Source: Rs1 sp036960485 (GTDB taxonomy: Bacteria; Pseudomonadota; Gammaproteobacteria; Pseudomonadales; Balneatricaceae). Taken from it: a stretch of 64,000 bases of DNA. Of the stretch, positions 25,929 through 35,128 are shown in pieces. The notes beneath the pieces were generated by a model. That model worked only from the letters and a program-made list of their open reading frames with translations, was not told the origin of the DNA and ran no database searches. How positions within the stretch are numbered: position 1 is the first letter of the stretch; every line of letters starts with the position of its first letter. The stretch is taken from NCBI GenBank assembly GCA_036960485.1, contig JBALXS010000008.1, forward strand, positions 1-64,000. Direction: 5' to 3'. Position numbers and translations under genes: made by a program.

Positions 25929-27371
25929 ATGTCTATTGTCATTCGCGGCGGTACTGTTGTTACTGCAGAACAAACTTTCAGTGCTGACGTTTACTGTGAA
26001 AACGGCAAAATAGTGGCTGTTGGTGAAAACTTAGAAGTACCGTCATCTGCAGAAGTAATAGATGCCACAGGCCAATACATTATGCCAGGTGGCATAGATC
26101 CACATACACATATGCAACTGCCATTTATGGGCACGGTTGCCAGCGAAGACTTCTATACAGGTACTGCAGCAGGCCTTGCCGGTGGTAATACCAGTATCAT
26201 CGATTTTGTAATTCCAGCACCCCAGCAACCGTTGATGGAAGCTTACAATCAATGGCGCGCATGGTCTGAAAAATCAGCCGCTGACTACGGGTTTCATGTA
26301 GCTGTTACTTGGTGGGATGACTCTGTTAAAAGAGATATGGCTACTTTAGTTAAAGAGCATGGCATTAACAGTTTCAAGCATTTCATGGCTTACAAAAACG
26401 CGATTATGGCCGATGATGAGATTCTAGTTAACAGTTTCAAACAATGTACTAAGCTAGGTGCTATGGCGACTGTACATGCTGAAAACGGCGAGTTAGTTTT
26501 CCAGCTGCAAAAAGAAATAATGGCTCAAGGTATTACAGGACCTGAAGGACATCCGCTATCTAGACCCCCTGTCGTTGAAGGCGAAGCGGCGAACCGGGCG
26601 ATCCAAATCGCCCAAGTAATGAATGTGCCTATTTACGTGGTTCACGTCTCATGCAAAGAATCTTTAGATGCAATCACCCGTGCACGTAATGAAGGCCAGC
26701 GAGTTTTTGGTGAAGTGCTAGCAGGGCACTTAGTAATCGATGATAGCGTGTATCGCAATCCTGATTTTGAGTTTGCTGCAGCCCACGTGATGAGCCCACC
26801 TTTTAGATCTAAAGAACATCAAGCTGCACTTTGGAAAGGCTTACAAGGCGGTAATTTACAAACCACTGCGACCGATCACTGTTGTTTTTGTGCTCCGCAA
26901 AAAGCAGCGGGCAAAGATGACTTTACCTTAATCCCTAACGGTACCGCCGGTGTTGAAGATCGCATGGCGATTATGTGGGATGCGGGAGTTAACACTGGCA
27001 AGCTGACAATGAATGAGTTTGTAGCAGTAACTTCTAGTAACGCAGCGAAAATCTTTAATATTTACCCACAAAAAGGCTCAATTTCAGTGGGTGCCGATGC
27101 CGATATCGTGGTTTGGGATCCTGCAGGAACGCGTACTATTTCTGCAAAAACACATCACCAAAACATTGATTTCAATATATTTGAAGGACGCACTGTTACC
27201 GGTGTACCAACGCATACATTAAGCCGTGGCAACTTAGTTTACAAAGAAGGTGATTTACGGGCAGTTAAAGGTGCAGGTAAATACATCAAGCGTAAGCCTT
27301 TCTCCCCTGTGTTTGGCGCAATGGCTAAACAAGCGGATATCAACAAACCGACTGCGGTAGATCGCAGTTAA
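25929..27371 (+). CDS. Dihydropyrimidinase (D-hydantoinase family)
   Basis: A cyclic amidohydrolase of 480 residues. ATG 25929 is chosen because it has AAGGAG at proper spacing; the in-frame ATG at 25923 abuts that site. Metal ligands are visible: GGIDPHTHMQLP (His59, His61), the carboxylated lysine in SFKHFMAYKNAIM (Lys150), VHAENGE, VHVSCKE and TATDHC. The enzyme hydrolyses dihydrouracil and dihydrothymine to N-carbamoyl-beta-amino acids, and often hydantoins. With the ureidopropionase, transaminase and semialdehyde dehydrogenase nearby, a pyrimidine role is more likely than hydantoin use. Confidence 0.93.
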   Translation: MSIVIRGGTVVTAEQTFSADVYCENGKIVAVGENLEVPSSAEVIDATGQYIMPGGIDPHTHMQLPFMGTVASEDFYTGTAAGLAGGNTSIIDFVIPAPQQPLMEAYNQWRAWSEKSAADYGFHVAVTWWDDSVKRDMATLVKEHGINSFKHFMAYKNAIMADDEILVNSFKQCTKLGAMATVHAENGELVFQLQKEIMAQGITGPEGHPLSRPPVVEGEAANRAIQIAQVMNVPIYVVHVSCKESLDAITRARNEGQRVFGEVLAGHLVIDDSVYRNPDFEFAAAHVMSPPFRSKEHQAALWKGLQGGNLQTTATDHCCFCAPQKAAGKDDFTLIPNGTAGVEDRMAIMWDAGVNTGKLTMNEFVAVTSSNAAKIFNIYPQKGSISVGADADIVVWDPAGTRTISAKTHHQNIDFNIFEGRTVTGVPTHTLSRGNLVYKEGDLRAVKGAGKYIKRKPFSPVFGAMAKQADINKPTAVDRS

Positions 27372-27493
27372 GCTGCTGTATTAGATATTTATCTCAATAC
27401 TCGCTGGTTTGTAATAAATCAGCGAGCTCTTCGCTGTTACCTCAACATATCGATTCATTGTTGTCCGATTAAATTAAATAAAGAGAATTAACT

Positions 27494-27937
27494 ATGGTTT
27501 GGTTAAGTATGCTGCTCGTCTTTGTAGCGGGGGCTATGCTGCCGATGCAAGCAGGTGTCAATTCACAATTAGCGCGCCATGGTAGTGGTGCACTTTGGGC
27601 AGCGGGCGTATCTTTTCTTATCGGCACACTCACACTGCTAACCGTTTTTGTATTGATCAGACAGCCTTGGCCGGTACTCGCTCAACTAAAAATGGCGCCT
27701 ATGTGGTCTTGGACAGGTGGCTTTATGGGCGCTTTCTTTGTATCTTGTATGGCTTTTTTCGCGCCAAAATTAGGCGCTGCAACACTATTAGCGCTAATTA
27801 TTGCGGGACAGATGAGCGCCTCGATAATTTTAGATCATCAAGGCTGGCTTGGCTTTAATGTACAGCACATTAGCTTAGGCCGTATTGCTGGCTTAGCTTG
27901 CATCGCTTTAGGGATTATATTAATTAAGAAATTTTGA
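27494..27937 (+). CDS. DMT-superfamily YdcZ-like (DUF606) membrane protein
   Basis: A 147-residue protein with four or five hydrophobic helices, typical of the short DUF606/YdcZ branch of the drug/metabolite transporters. The start PMQAGVNSQLAR and end RIAGLACIALGIILIKKF are characteristic. It follows dihydropyrimidinase by 122 bp on the same strand and may export a pathway by-product, but its substrate is unknown. It ends 22 bp from the converging GGDEF/EAL gene. Confidence 0.75.
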   Translation: MVWLSMLLVFVAGAMLPMQAGVNSQLARHGSGALWAAGVSFLIGTLTLLTVFVLIRQPWPVLAQLKMAPMWSWTGGFMGAFFVSCMAFFAPKLGAATLLALIIAGQMSASIILDHQGWLGFNVQHISLGRIAGLACIALGIILIKKF

Positions 27938-27959
27938 ATATGTAATCGCTTATCAACGT

Positions 27960-30071
27960 TTAATGTATCGGGGTACTGGTAGAGAGTGAATGTGTATTTT
28001 GTACACTATAAAATATATTACTATTGAGCACTTCAATAAATTTTTGATCACTCAATGGCTTGCTGTAATAATAGCCTTGCATGTTAAAGCAGCTATTTTC
28101 TAGTAAAAAGCTAGATTGTGCCTTGGTCTCAACGCCTTCAGCAACCACATTTAAATTTAGACTGTTCGCCATTGAAATAATTCCTTTAATGAGTTCATCA
28201 TCACTACTATCAATATTGATATCTTTAATAAAAGATTGATCTATTTTTAAAGTTGTTATCGGGAATTTTTTTAAATAACTTAAAGATGAAAAACCAGTAC
28301 CGAAATCGTCAATAGCTAGGGCCACTCCCATATCACGAATATTATTGAGCTGCTTCATCACATTTTCGTCATCGGCCATGAGTAAGCTTTCGGTAATTTC
28401 AATGACTAAACGCTGCGCAGCTAAGCCACTCTCTTTAAGAGCATCTTCAATTAACAAGGCGACATCTGTACTTTGAAACTGTCGAGAAGAGATGTTAACC
28501 GCTATATTCAATGGCCCATTCGCAGTAGTTTGCCAAGTCGCTGCTGTTAAGCAAGCCTGGTGTAACACCCACTCTCCAATATCTAAAATCAACCCGACTT
28601 CCTCTGCTAAAGGAATAAAATCAGCAGGTGATACTGTCCCTAATTTTGGATGGTTCCAACGAATCAGCGCTTCGGCACCCGTAATTGATTGCTTCCTAGT
28701 ATTAACAATTGGTTGAAAATTTAGGTAAAATTCATTATTTTCAACCGCTTTATAAAGCGCTTTCTCTAACTCTCTTCGCTGGTTAGCCTCAACATCCATT
28801 TGCTGGGTAAAATACTGGCTGTTATTTTTACCCAGCGCCTTTGCCTTATACATAGCGCTATCTGCTTTGCGTAATAAAGTTTCGCAGTTGTTACCGTCTT
28901 CCGGGTAAATTGTTATGCCAATACTGGCAGAAACAAAAGCATCGTTCCCTGAAAGGCGAAAAGGGCTAGCCAAACTTTTTAAAATACGTTGAACAATTAT
29001 ATCAATACTTTTAAGTTCAGTGACATCTGAAAGAATAATAGCAAACTCATCACCGCCAAAGCGCGCAGCTGTATCGTTTTCACGTAGCACATCTACTAGT
29101 CTTTTCGATGCTTCTTGCAGCAATTCATCGCCAATAGAATGCCCGAGTGTATCGTTGATGTGCTTAAATCTATCTAAATCTAAAAATAGCAAACCTACTA
29201 GCGTGTCATTCCGTTGAGCTCTTTTAAGTGACTGAGAAAACCGTTCCAGAAATAAGTTACGATTAGCCAGCTTTGTTAAGCTGTCGAAATTTGCTTGATA
29301 GAGTATTTTTTCACGTGCTTGTTCATCCGACAATTGACTACTTATTAGTTCTAATTCCGTTTCTTTATGTTTTTCTATAGCGCTTTTAAGTTCGTTATTA
29401 CTCTCTCTTAAGTCTTTGGTACTTTTATAAACTCGCTCTTCTAACGTCCAGCGCAATTGTAGTAACTTCTTATTGTTGCGGATGAGGTAAAACACCATCA
29501 CCAAACCTAAAATGAAAGTCGCGATAATATAAAAAACTGAATGGCGGTAACTTTGGTAAGATTCTACTTGATGGACAATTGCTGTTTCGCGATTAAGAAG
29601 ACTTCTAGATAATTGATAATTATGTGCCTCGCTAACCAGCCGTTTAAATATAACGTGTACTTGATTAATATTTTCATGAGTTACAGTTTGCCCAGTGAAC
29701 AGTAAGTCGTCTATTCGCTTAATATCATTCTTTAACACTGTTACCTTAAATTCATCTGCCACGATCAAACTGCCCTGCCTTCCTGCTCCCATTTGATCAA
29801 CGCGGCTCCATAAAATATCGAACCATTTGGTGAAGCTTTGAACCCCGTTAGTCACTGTTACAGGTGAATAGGCCGCTAAGAATGCGTTATTAGCGCGTGA
29901 TAGCTCGTATTGATACTGGCGCATATAAAAAACTAGTTGAGCCTTATCAGCACTCACTTCCAAATTAGAAATTCGCTTAAACAACATCACTGAGCTGATG
30001 ATACTCAATGTCATTATCAGCAACAAACCAAATGAGAGCAGATAAGGGGTTTTAGACATTTTCTTATTCAT
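27960..30071 (-). CDS. Membrane GGDEF-EAL protein, potentially bifunctional in c-di-GMP turnover
   Basis: A protein of 703 residues with two transmembrane helices (about 11-31 and 178-198) around a periplasmic helical sensor, then a coiled linker, GGDEF domain (about 265-420) and EAL domain (about 440-690). The cyclase signature RFGGDEFAII is intact. The EAL motifs GAEALIRWN, DFGTGFSSLSYL, TLKIDQSF and VVAEGVET are also intact, so both synthesis and breakdown are possible. Its ATG overlaps the end of the upstream gene by eight bases, indicating coupling with that periplasmic protein. Confidence 0.9.
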   Translation of the reverse strand: MNKKMSKTPYLLSFGLLLIMTLSIISSVMLFKRISNLEVSADKAQLVFYMRQYQYELSRANNAFLAAYSPVTVTNGVQSFTKWFDILWSRVDQMGAGRQGSLIVADEFKVTVLKNDIKRIDDLLFTGQTVTHENINQVHVIFKRLVSEAHNYQLSRSLLNRETAIVHQVESYQSYRHSVFYIIATFILGLVMVFYLIRNNKKLLQLRWTLEERVYKSTKDLRESNNELKSAIEKHKETELELISSQLSDEQAREKILYQANFDSLTKLANRNLFLERFSQSLKRAQRNDTLVGLLFLDLDRFKHINDTLGHSIGDELLQEASKRLVDVLRENDTAARFGGDEFAIILSDVTELKSIDIIVQRILKSLASPFRLSGNDAFVSASIGITIYPEDGNNCETLLRKADSAMYKAKALGKNNSQYFTQQMDVEANQRRELEKALYKAVENNEFYLNFQPIVNTRKQSITGAEALIRWNHPKLGTVSPADFIPLAEEVGLILDIGEWVLHQACLTAATWQTTANGPLNIAVNISSRQFQSTDVALLIEDALKESGLAAQRLVIEITESLLMADDENVMKQLNNIRDMGVALAIDDFGTGFSSLSYLKKFPITTLKIDQSFIKDINIDSSDDELIKGIISMANSLNLNVVAEGVETKAQSSFLLENSCFNMQGYYYSKPLSDQKFIEVLNSNIFYSVQNTHSLSTSTPIH

Positions 30072-30579
30072 TAATGTCTAACGCTTTTAGCTGCCAGATT
30101 GAACGTGCATAAAACTTTCCATCATCTAAAATTTTATGATCAGACCATGGATAAACAACCCAAATAGGCCCTTTTGTACGCATGGTGAGTGCCTTACCGT
30201 CTTGTTCCAACGCCAGAATAACATTATAAGTTTCAACATCTGCAAAAGGAATTTCAATAAGATATTCATTACTAGCAATCGCTTTTATACTACGTCCAGT
30301 ACCTTTGGCTAGTGCAATAACATCCCGAAGTAATGGACCTTTGAACTCTATAATGCCTTCTGTCCAACGAGTTGTAGTATTAATGGTTTGTTGAGGTAAT
30401 GCTTTCAACTGTGTAATACTTAATTGCAAAGTACTTTGTTGATTAGTTTCTTGGATATTACCCGTTACTGTTAAAGCCACTTCACTTGGTAAAGGTAGCT
30501 CAATGTTGGGCTGCGAATGCGCTAAGCTATAAGCAAAAAGGCAGATTAGTGTGCTAAGTATTCGTTGAAACATATGCAT
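30064..30579 (-). CDS. Periplasmic molybdopterin-oxidoreductase-like domain protein, partner of GGDEF-EAL
   Basis: A protein of 171 residues with a signal peptide (about 1-22, ending LAHSQ). The rest resembles the sulfite-oxidase-type molybdopterin-binding fold (WTEGIIEFKGPLLRDVIALA, YLIEIPFADVE, GPIWVVYPWSDHKIL), but it is short and lacks a visible cysteine ligand for molybdenum. Such truncated domains often precede membrane c-di-GMP enzymes, where they may act as periplasmic sensors. Its stop overlaps the GGDEF-EAL start, supporting a functional pair. The first ATG (30579) or the one six bases later may be the start. Confidence 0.6.
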   Translation of the reverse strand: MHMFQRILSTLICLFAYSLAHSQPNIELPLPSEVALTVTGNIQETNQQSTLQLSITQLKALPQQTINTTTRWTEGIIEFKGPLLRDVIALAKGTGRSIKAIASNEYLIEIPFADVETYNVILALEQDGKALTMRTKGPIWVVYPWSDHKILDDGKFYARSIWQLKALDINE

Positions 30580-30942
30580 CCAGGTGGCTTAATCCATAAT
30601 AGCCACGCTTAAGTTATGTTTCTGGCTTTCCTGCTGAAACAGATGACTTTCAAAATTGAAGCAATATTATGGTCATTTCTCGAGCAGTGTACATTTAAAT
30701 ATAAGAACAAGCGTTTATATCATCTTACTGATGAATATATTGGCACCCAAACTGTTAATTAACTTAGGAATTTTATTTTTCTTTCTAAAATAAAAAATAT
30801 TTTAAAGAACAGAGTAGCCCTGCCGCTGACAATAAAATTTAAATAGCCATGATAATTAAACTTTAGGTATAAATAAGCGAAAGCCCAAAAACAACTAGCT
30901 ACTAGAACATAAGTATAGCTTTTGGGCTTTTTTAACTTAAAA
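30580..30942. other. Intergenic region between aldolase and the periplasmic/GGDEF-EAL pair
   Basis: 363 bp between two genes on the minus strand. It holds the hairpin at 30880-30930 and AT-rich DNA likely to contain the promoter of the periplasmic protein gene. No coding frame is convincing. Confidence 0.4.
30880..30930. terminator. Probable terminator downstream of the aldolase gene
   Basis: AAAGCCCAAAA (30880-30890) pairs perfectly with TTTTGGGCTTT (30920-30930), and an inner AGCTA/TAGCT pair shortens the 29-base loop. A T-run follows on the plus strand; on the minus strand, the direction needed for the aldolase gene, the tail CGCTTATTTATA is only moderately T-rich. Confidence 0.6.
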
Positions 30943-32007
30943 CTAACTTACTTTTGCAGATAATTTACCTAACTCATAAGCGGTTGCCATATCTTCTAGG
31001 CTTATAGCTGTGATTTTACTAGCTTGCCCTGCTGCCCCAAAAGCTTGATAGCGATCAATACAAATATCGCGCATCGCTACAATCGTAGCACTTAGAAATT
31101 TACGAGGATCAAACTCTGCTGGATTTTCCGCTAAAAACTTACGCACTGCGCCAGTTGAAGCTAAACGTAAATCTGTATCAATATTTACTTTACGCACTCC
31201 ATACTTAATACCTTCAACAATTTGCTCAACTGGAACCCCATAAGTTTCTGGTATTTCACCGCCAAACTCATTAATCACCGCTAGCCATTCTTGTGGTACT
31301 GAAGATGATCCATGCATCACTAAATGTGTTCCTGGGATACGCTGATGAATCGCTTTAATACGATCTATCGCCAAAATATCCCCTGTAGGCGGACGGGTAA
31401 ATTTATAGGCACCATGAGATGTTCCACAGGCAATAGCGAGCGCATCGACTTGTGTTTTAGCTACAAAATCTGCAGCTTCATCAGGGTCTGTCAACATTTG
31501 CTCCATTGACAGCTTCCCTTCAGCGCCAACCCCATCTTCTTCACCTGCTTCGCCCGTTTCTAGAGAACCAAGGCAACCGAGTTCGCCTTCAACAGAGACG
31601 CCACATGCATGAGCCATTTCTACTGTGCGACGGGTTACTTCAACATTGTATTCATAAGAAGAAGGCGTTTTTCCGTTTTCTAGTAAAGAGCCATCCATCA
31701 TTACTGAAGAAAAACCCATTGCTATTGAGCGTTGGCAAATTGCTGCTGAGGTACCATGATCTTGATGCATGCAGACAGGAATATGCGGAAATTCCGCGAT
31801 TGCCGCTAAAATCATATGTCTTAGAAAATTAGATCCAGCATATTTACGAGCACCTGCTGATGCCTGAACGATAACGGGAGAGTCTGTTCTATCGGCGGCT
31901 TCCATGATGGCACGCATCTGTTCAACATTATTTACATTAAAAGCAGGAATACCATAATTGTATTCTGCTGCATGATCTAACAGTTGACGCATAGAGATCA
32001 AAGCCAT
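30943..32007 (-). CDS. fba: Class II fructose-bisphosphate aldolase
   Basis: A zinc-dependent aldolase of 354 residues. The opening SMRQLLDHAAEYNYGIPAFN, CMHQDHG (zinc site and catalytic Asp), VEGELGCLGSLETGEAGEEDG and IDTDLRLA are classic class II motifs, and the length matches the subtype often called Calvin-cycle type in proteobacteria. It splits fructose-1,6-bisphosphate in glycolysis and makes it in gluconeogenesis, which is relevant when the cell grows on acetyl-CoA or propionyl-CoA sources. It appears monocistronic. Confidence 0.95.
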   Translation of the reverse strand: MALISMRQLLDHAAEYNYGIPAFNVNNVEQMRAIMEAADRTDSPVIVQASAGARKYAGSNFLRHMILAAIAEFPHIPVCMHQDHGTSAAICQRSIAMGFSSVMMDGSLLENGKTPSSYEYNVEVTRRTVEMAHACGVSVEGELGCLGSLETGEAGEEDGVGAEGKLSMEQMLTDPDEAADFVAKTQVDALAIACGTSHGAYKFTRPPTGDILAIDRIKAIHQRIPGTHLVMHGSSSVPQEWLAVINEFGGEIPETYGVPVEQIVEGIKYGVRKVNIDTDLRLASTGAVRKFLAENPAEFDPRKFLSATIVAMRDICIDRYQAFGAAGQASKITAISLEDMATAYELGKLSAKVS

Positions 32008-32260
32008 TTCACATTACCTTTCATTTTGTGTAAAAAATTAGTACTAAATGCCCTGCATTGTACATATCAGCAGCATTAGTGAGAAAAAGCGATATTCTAA
32101 CAGACTGTAATAAAGAACTTCATCCAAGAGCGCATTATTTTGCTGTATTTCAGCCCATATAATTAATTTTAGCTCGCTGTTGATTATAGCATCTACCTTA
32201 GAGAATCAAATGGTCCTCTAAGGTAGAACAGAATTCGAACCGTTCTAGTTCGCGCGATTA

Positions 32261-34057
32261 TCAAAGCGGCCATGCATATGTCACTAATGGCACGGCGATA
32301 ATCACAATGATAATGTCTAACGGCAAGCCCATCCGCCAATAATCACTGAATTGGTAACCACCTGGGCCCATTACTAGGGTGTTTGATTGATGACCAATAG
32401 GCGTCATAAAGGCGCAAGATGCTCCTATTGCAACAATCATAAAGAAAGGATCTGAATTAACATCTAACCCTTGCGCGATGCTATAAGCAAGCGGTGCCAT
32501 CACTACGGCAGTTGCAGCGTTGTTAATGACATCCGATAACCACATAGTAAGAATCAGTAGTACCCCCATAACGATGTAAACAGGTAGCCCTTGTGTAATC
32601 TCAAGTAATTGCTGCGCAGCTAGTGCCGTTAAGCCTGTGTGTTCTAATGCTTTTCCAACCGGTATTAGCGCTGCCAACAAAATAATCACCGGCCAATCTA
32701 TCGCGTCATATAGATTGCGTACCGGTATTAAATCTAGTAGTACATACACTAACACTGCCAGCACGAATACAATCGCTAAGGGCAATATTTTTAATACGCC
32801 TAGCGCTATTGCGGCTGCGAATATTGTTAAGGCTATAGCAATTTTTCTACTGCCCCCTAAAGCCAAATTCCGCTCAGCTAAAGGGACCATTCCTAACTCA
32901 GCTAGCTGCTCTTCGACATTATCAGCAGCACTTTGCAATAGTAATATATCTCCTGCACGGAAGTTTTGCTTGCGAATCCTGCGCTGTACTCGTCTCCCTT
33001 GACGTGCAAAACCTACTAATGCTAATGAGCTGTTACTTCTACGTCGTAAAAAAGGCACACCTCTACCTTCGAGGCAAGAACCGCGCTTTATAACACCTTC
33101 CACTAACGTCAAATTGCCTTGTGTAAGCTCTGCAAATTTTTTATCTGCGCTGGTAATTAACTCTAAATCATTTTGATCTAATAACGGTTGAATTTCAGTA
33201 GGATCTGCCTGCAGTATTAAGATATCGCCAGCTTTTAAACGCTGAAAACGTTTCATAGACATCGTTTCGCCATGGCGATGTGCAATTCCAACCACCTCAA
33301 CATTTCCCTCTTCTAAACCAGTGATGGCCTCGGCTCTTTGCCCCACTAACTCGGACTTTTCACCAATAATCACTTCCGTTAGATAGTCATCTATGGCAAA
33401 TAGCTGTTCCGGCGCACTGCGATTCATGCGAGCCTTTGGGATAAAGCGCCAACCGATAAGTCCAATAAACAACACTCCTACAACAGCGACAACCACTCCG
33501 ACAGGTGAAAAATCAAACATGCTAAACGGTTCGCCAGATACCTCTGCCCGCATCATGGCAATAATGATATTAGGCGGAGTTCCAATTGCAGTGGTCATTC
33601 CTCCCAAAATACTGCCAAACGCCAACGGCATGAGTAAAATAGCGGGAGAACGATTATGTTTAGCACAAGTGGTTAATGCTACAGGCAGCATAAGCGCAAG
33701 CGCACCAACGTTATTCATAAAAGAGGAAGCTATAGTAACGACAGTTGTTAAAAGTAGTATATGGAAAAGTAAGTTTTTCGTGTATGGCAATAAAGTTTGT
33801 GCAATGCTATCCACCACGCCACAACGACGCATAACATCTGAAATGACTAACACAGCTGCTACGGTAATAACCGCTGGATGGCCAAAACCCGTGAAAGCTA
33901 ACTCTGCAGATACTAAGCCTGTCAAGACACAGGCACTTAATGCCAGAGCTGCTACGATATCGTGACGATATTTCCCCCAAATAAACAGAGCAACTGTCAG
34001 TACTAAAATCGCGGTAATTAATTGTTGTTCGAATGTCATCACTAAGCAAAGCTCCAT
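32261..34057 (-). CDS. SLC13/DASS-type permease with two TrkA-C domains
   Basis: A membrane protein of 598 residues: hydrophobic helices at about 10-205, two cytoplasmic TrkA-C-like domains (about 215-300 and 305-395, with VVGIAHRHGE and LLLQSAADN), then further helices to the end. NNVGALALMLPVALT and NNAATAVVMAPLAYSIA are the paired SLC13 signature loops. Members of this architecture import sulfate or other anions by ion symport. CAGGG four bases before ATG 34057 supports the chosen start, although an ATG six codons later is possible. No neighbour indicates the substrate. Confidence 0.85.
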   Translation of the reverse strand: MELCLVMTFEQQLITAILVLTVALFIWGKYRHDIVAALALSACVLTGLVSAELAFTGFGHPAVITVAAVLVISDVMRRCGVVDSIAQTLLPYTKNLLFHILLLTTVVTIASSFMNNVGALALMLPVALTTCAKHNRSPAILLMPLAFGSILGGMTTAIGTPPNIIIAMMRAEVSGEPFSMFDFSPVGVVVAVVGVLFIGLIGWRFIPKARMNRSAPEQLFAIDDYLTEVIIGEKSELVGQRAEAITGLEEGNVEVVGIAHRHGETMSMKRFQRLKAGDILILQADPTEIQPLLDQNDLELITSADKKFAELTQGNLTLVEGVIKRGSCLEGRGVPFLRRRSNSSLALVGFARQGRRVQRRIRKQNFRAGDILLLQSAADNVEEQLAELGMVPLAERNLALGGSRKIAIALTIFAAAIALGVLKILPLAIVFVLAVLVYVLLDLIPVRNLYDAIDWPVIILLAALIPVGKALEHTGLTALAAQQLLEITQGLPVYIVMGVLLILTMWLSDVINNAATAVVMAPLAYSIAQGLDVNSDPFFMIVAIGASCAFMTPIGHQSNTLVMGPGGYQFSDYWRMGLPLDIIIVIIAVPLVTYAWPL

Positions 34058-34184
34058 TTTGCCCTGAAATTAAACTTTAGTGCGTCAACCGATTGTTATC
34101 AATAGGCATAGCGCTGGTTTTAAGAGATTAAATTAATTAGAAGAGAATTGGGAGGGAAATAATGCAGAAGGGTTGTTTAGCAGT

Positions 34185-34225
34185 TTTTACACACAACATT
34201 AACCAAATTAACGCTGTGTGTAAAA
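34185..34225. terminator. Hairpin downstream of the ABC importer genes
   Basis: Perfect 11-base arms TTTTACACACA (34185-34195) and TGTGTGTAAAA (34215-34225) enclose a 19-base loop. It lies 40 bp after the stop of the last permease gene on the minus strand. The stem ends supply U residues, but no separate T-run follows. Confidence 0.5.
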
Positions 34226-34264
34226 GATATGCTTAGTCTTTCTTTTATCTTAACTTTTACCTTT

Positions 34265-35116
34265 CTAACCTGGAGCTAAGCCACGTTGACGCTCACTTCT
34301 ACGGCGTACTAACTCTAATACTGTTAGTAACATAATAGAGATGACTACCAAGATAGTTGCCACAGCTAAGATAGTTGGGCTGATCTGTTCACGTATACCA
34401 CCCCACATTTGCAATGGAATAGTACGCTGCTCAACACCTGCGACAAATATAGCTACAACCACTTCATCAAATGAAGTGATGAAAGCGAATAATGCACCTG
34501 AAATCACACCAGGGGTTACCAACGGCAACATAACTCTAAAGAATACTGTGGTAGGTTTAGCACCTAAACCCGCAGCAGCTCTTGTTAAAGAGTGATCAAA
34601 GCCTGACAAAGTTGCTGTCACAGTTATTACCACAAAAGGTATTCCTAAGGCTGTATGTGCCAAAATAATACCTAAAAATGTGCCCGCTAAGCCAACACTT
34701 GAATAGAAAAAGAACATCCCCGCGGCCGATATGATTAATGGCACTATCATCGGTGAAATCAATAAGCTCATGATTACCGTACGATATGGCATTTCAGGTC
34801 TAGATAGACCTAATGCAGCTAACGTACCTAACGTAGTCGCTAGAATCGTTGATGCTATCGCAATCATGAAACTGTTCTTAATCGATTTCATCCACACTTC
34901 ACTAGCTAAGAACTCTTCATACCAGCGCAGAGAATAACCTGCAGGATCTAAGGAAAGCATCTCTGACGTAAAGGTAAAGTAGGGCTGCACGTTGAAAGAC
35001 AGCGGTACGATGATTAAAATTGGACCTATTAGAAAGAGAAAGATTAATCCACATAATATTCTGTAAGAATAATACCAAGTTCTTTCTACTTTTCCTGCGT
35101 AAATTGGAATTGCCAT
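34265..35116 (-). CDS. Polyamine-type ABC transporter permease (PotC-like)
   Basis: A protein of 283 residues with six hydrophobic helices and the coupling motif AAAGLGAKPTTVFFRVMLPLVTPG (about residues 181-204), the EAA loop that docks on the ATPase. It belongs to the PotC/PotI group. It starts 12 bp after the stop of the partner permease gene, with a GGGGAT ribosome binding site. It is the last of four importer genes that lie downstream of creatinase on the same strand, so creatine or a related guanidino compound is a plausible cargo. Confidence 0.9.
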   Translation of the reverse strand: MAIPIYAGKVERTWYYSYRILCGLIFLFLIGPILIIVPLSFNVQPYFTFTSEMLSLDPAGYSLRWYEEFLASEVWMKSIKNSFMIAIASTILATTLGTLAALGLSRPEMPYRTVIMSLLISPMIVPLIISAAGMFFFYSSVGLAGTFLGIILAHTALGIPFVVITVTATLSGFDHSLTRAAAGLGAKPTTVFFRVMLPLVTPGVISGALFAFITSFDEVVVAIFVAGVEQRTIPLQMWGGIREQISPTILAVATILVVISIMLLTVLELVRRRSERQRGLAPG

Positions 35117-35128
35117 TGTTATATCCCC

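Noticed and set aside
33393..33965. Plus-strand frame of 190 codons within the SLC13 permease gene
   Set aside because: The opposite strand encodes a well-formed permease; the antisense translation is low-complexity Ala/Thr/Ile as expected from a shadow frame.
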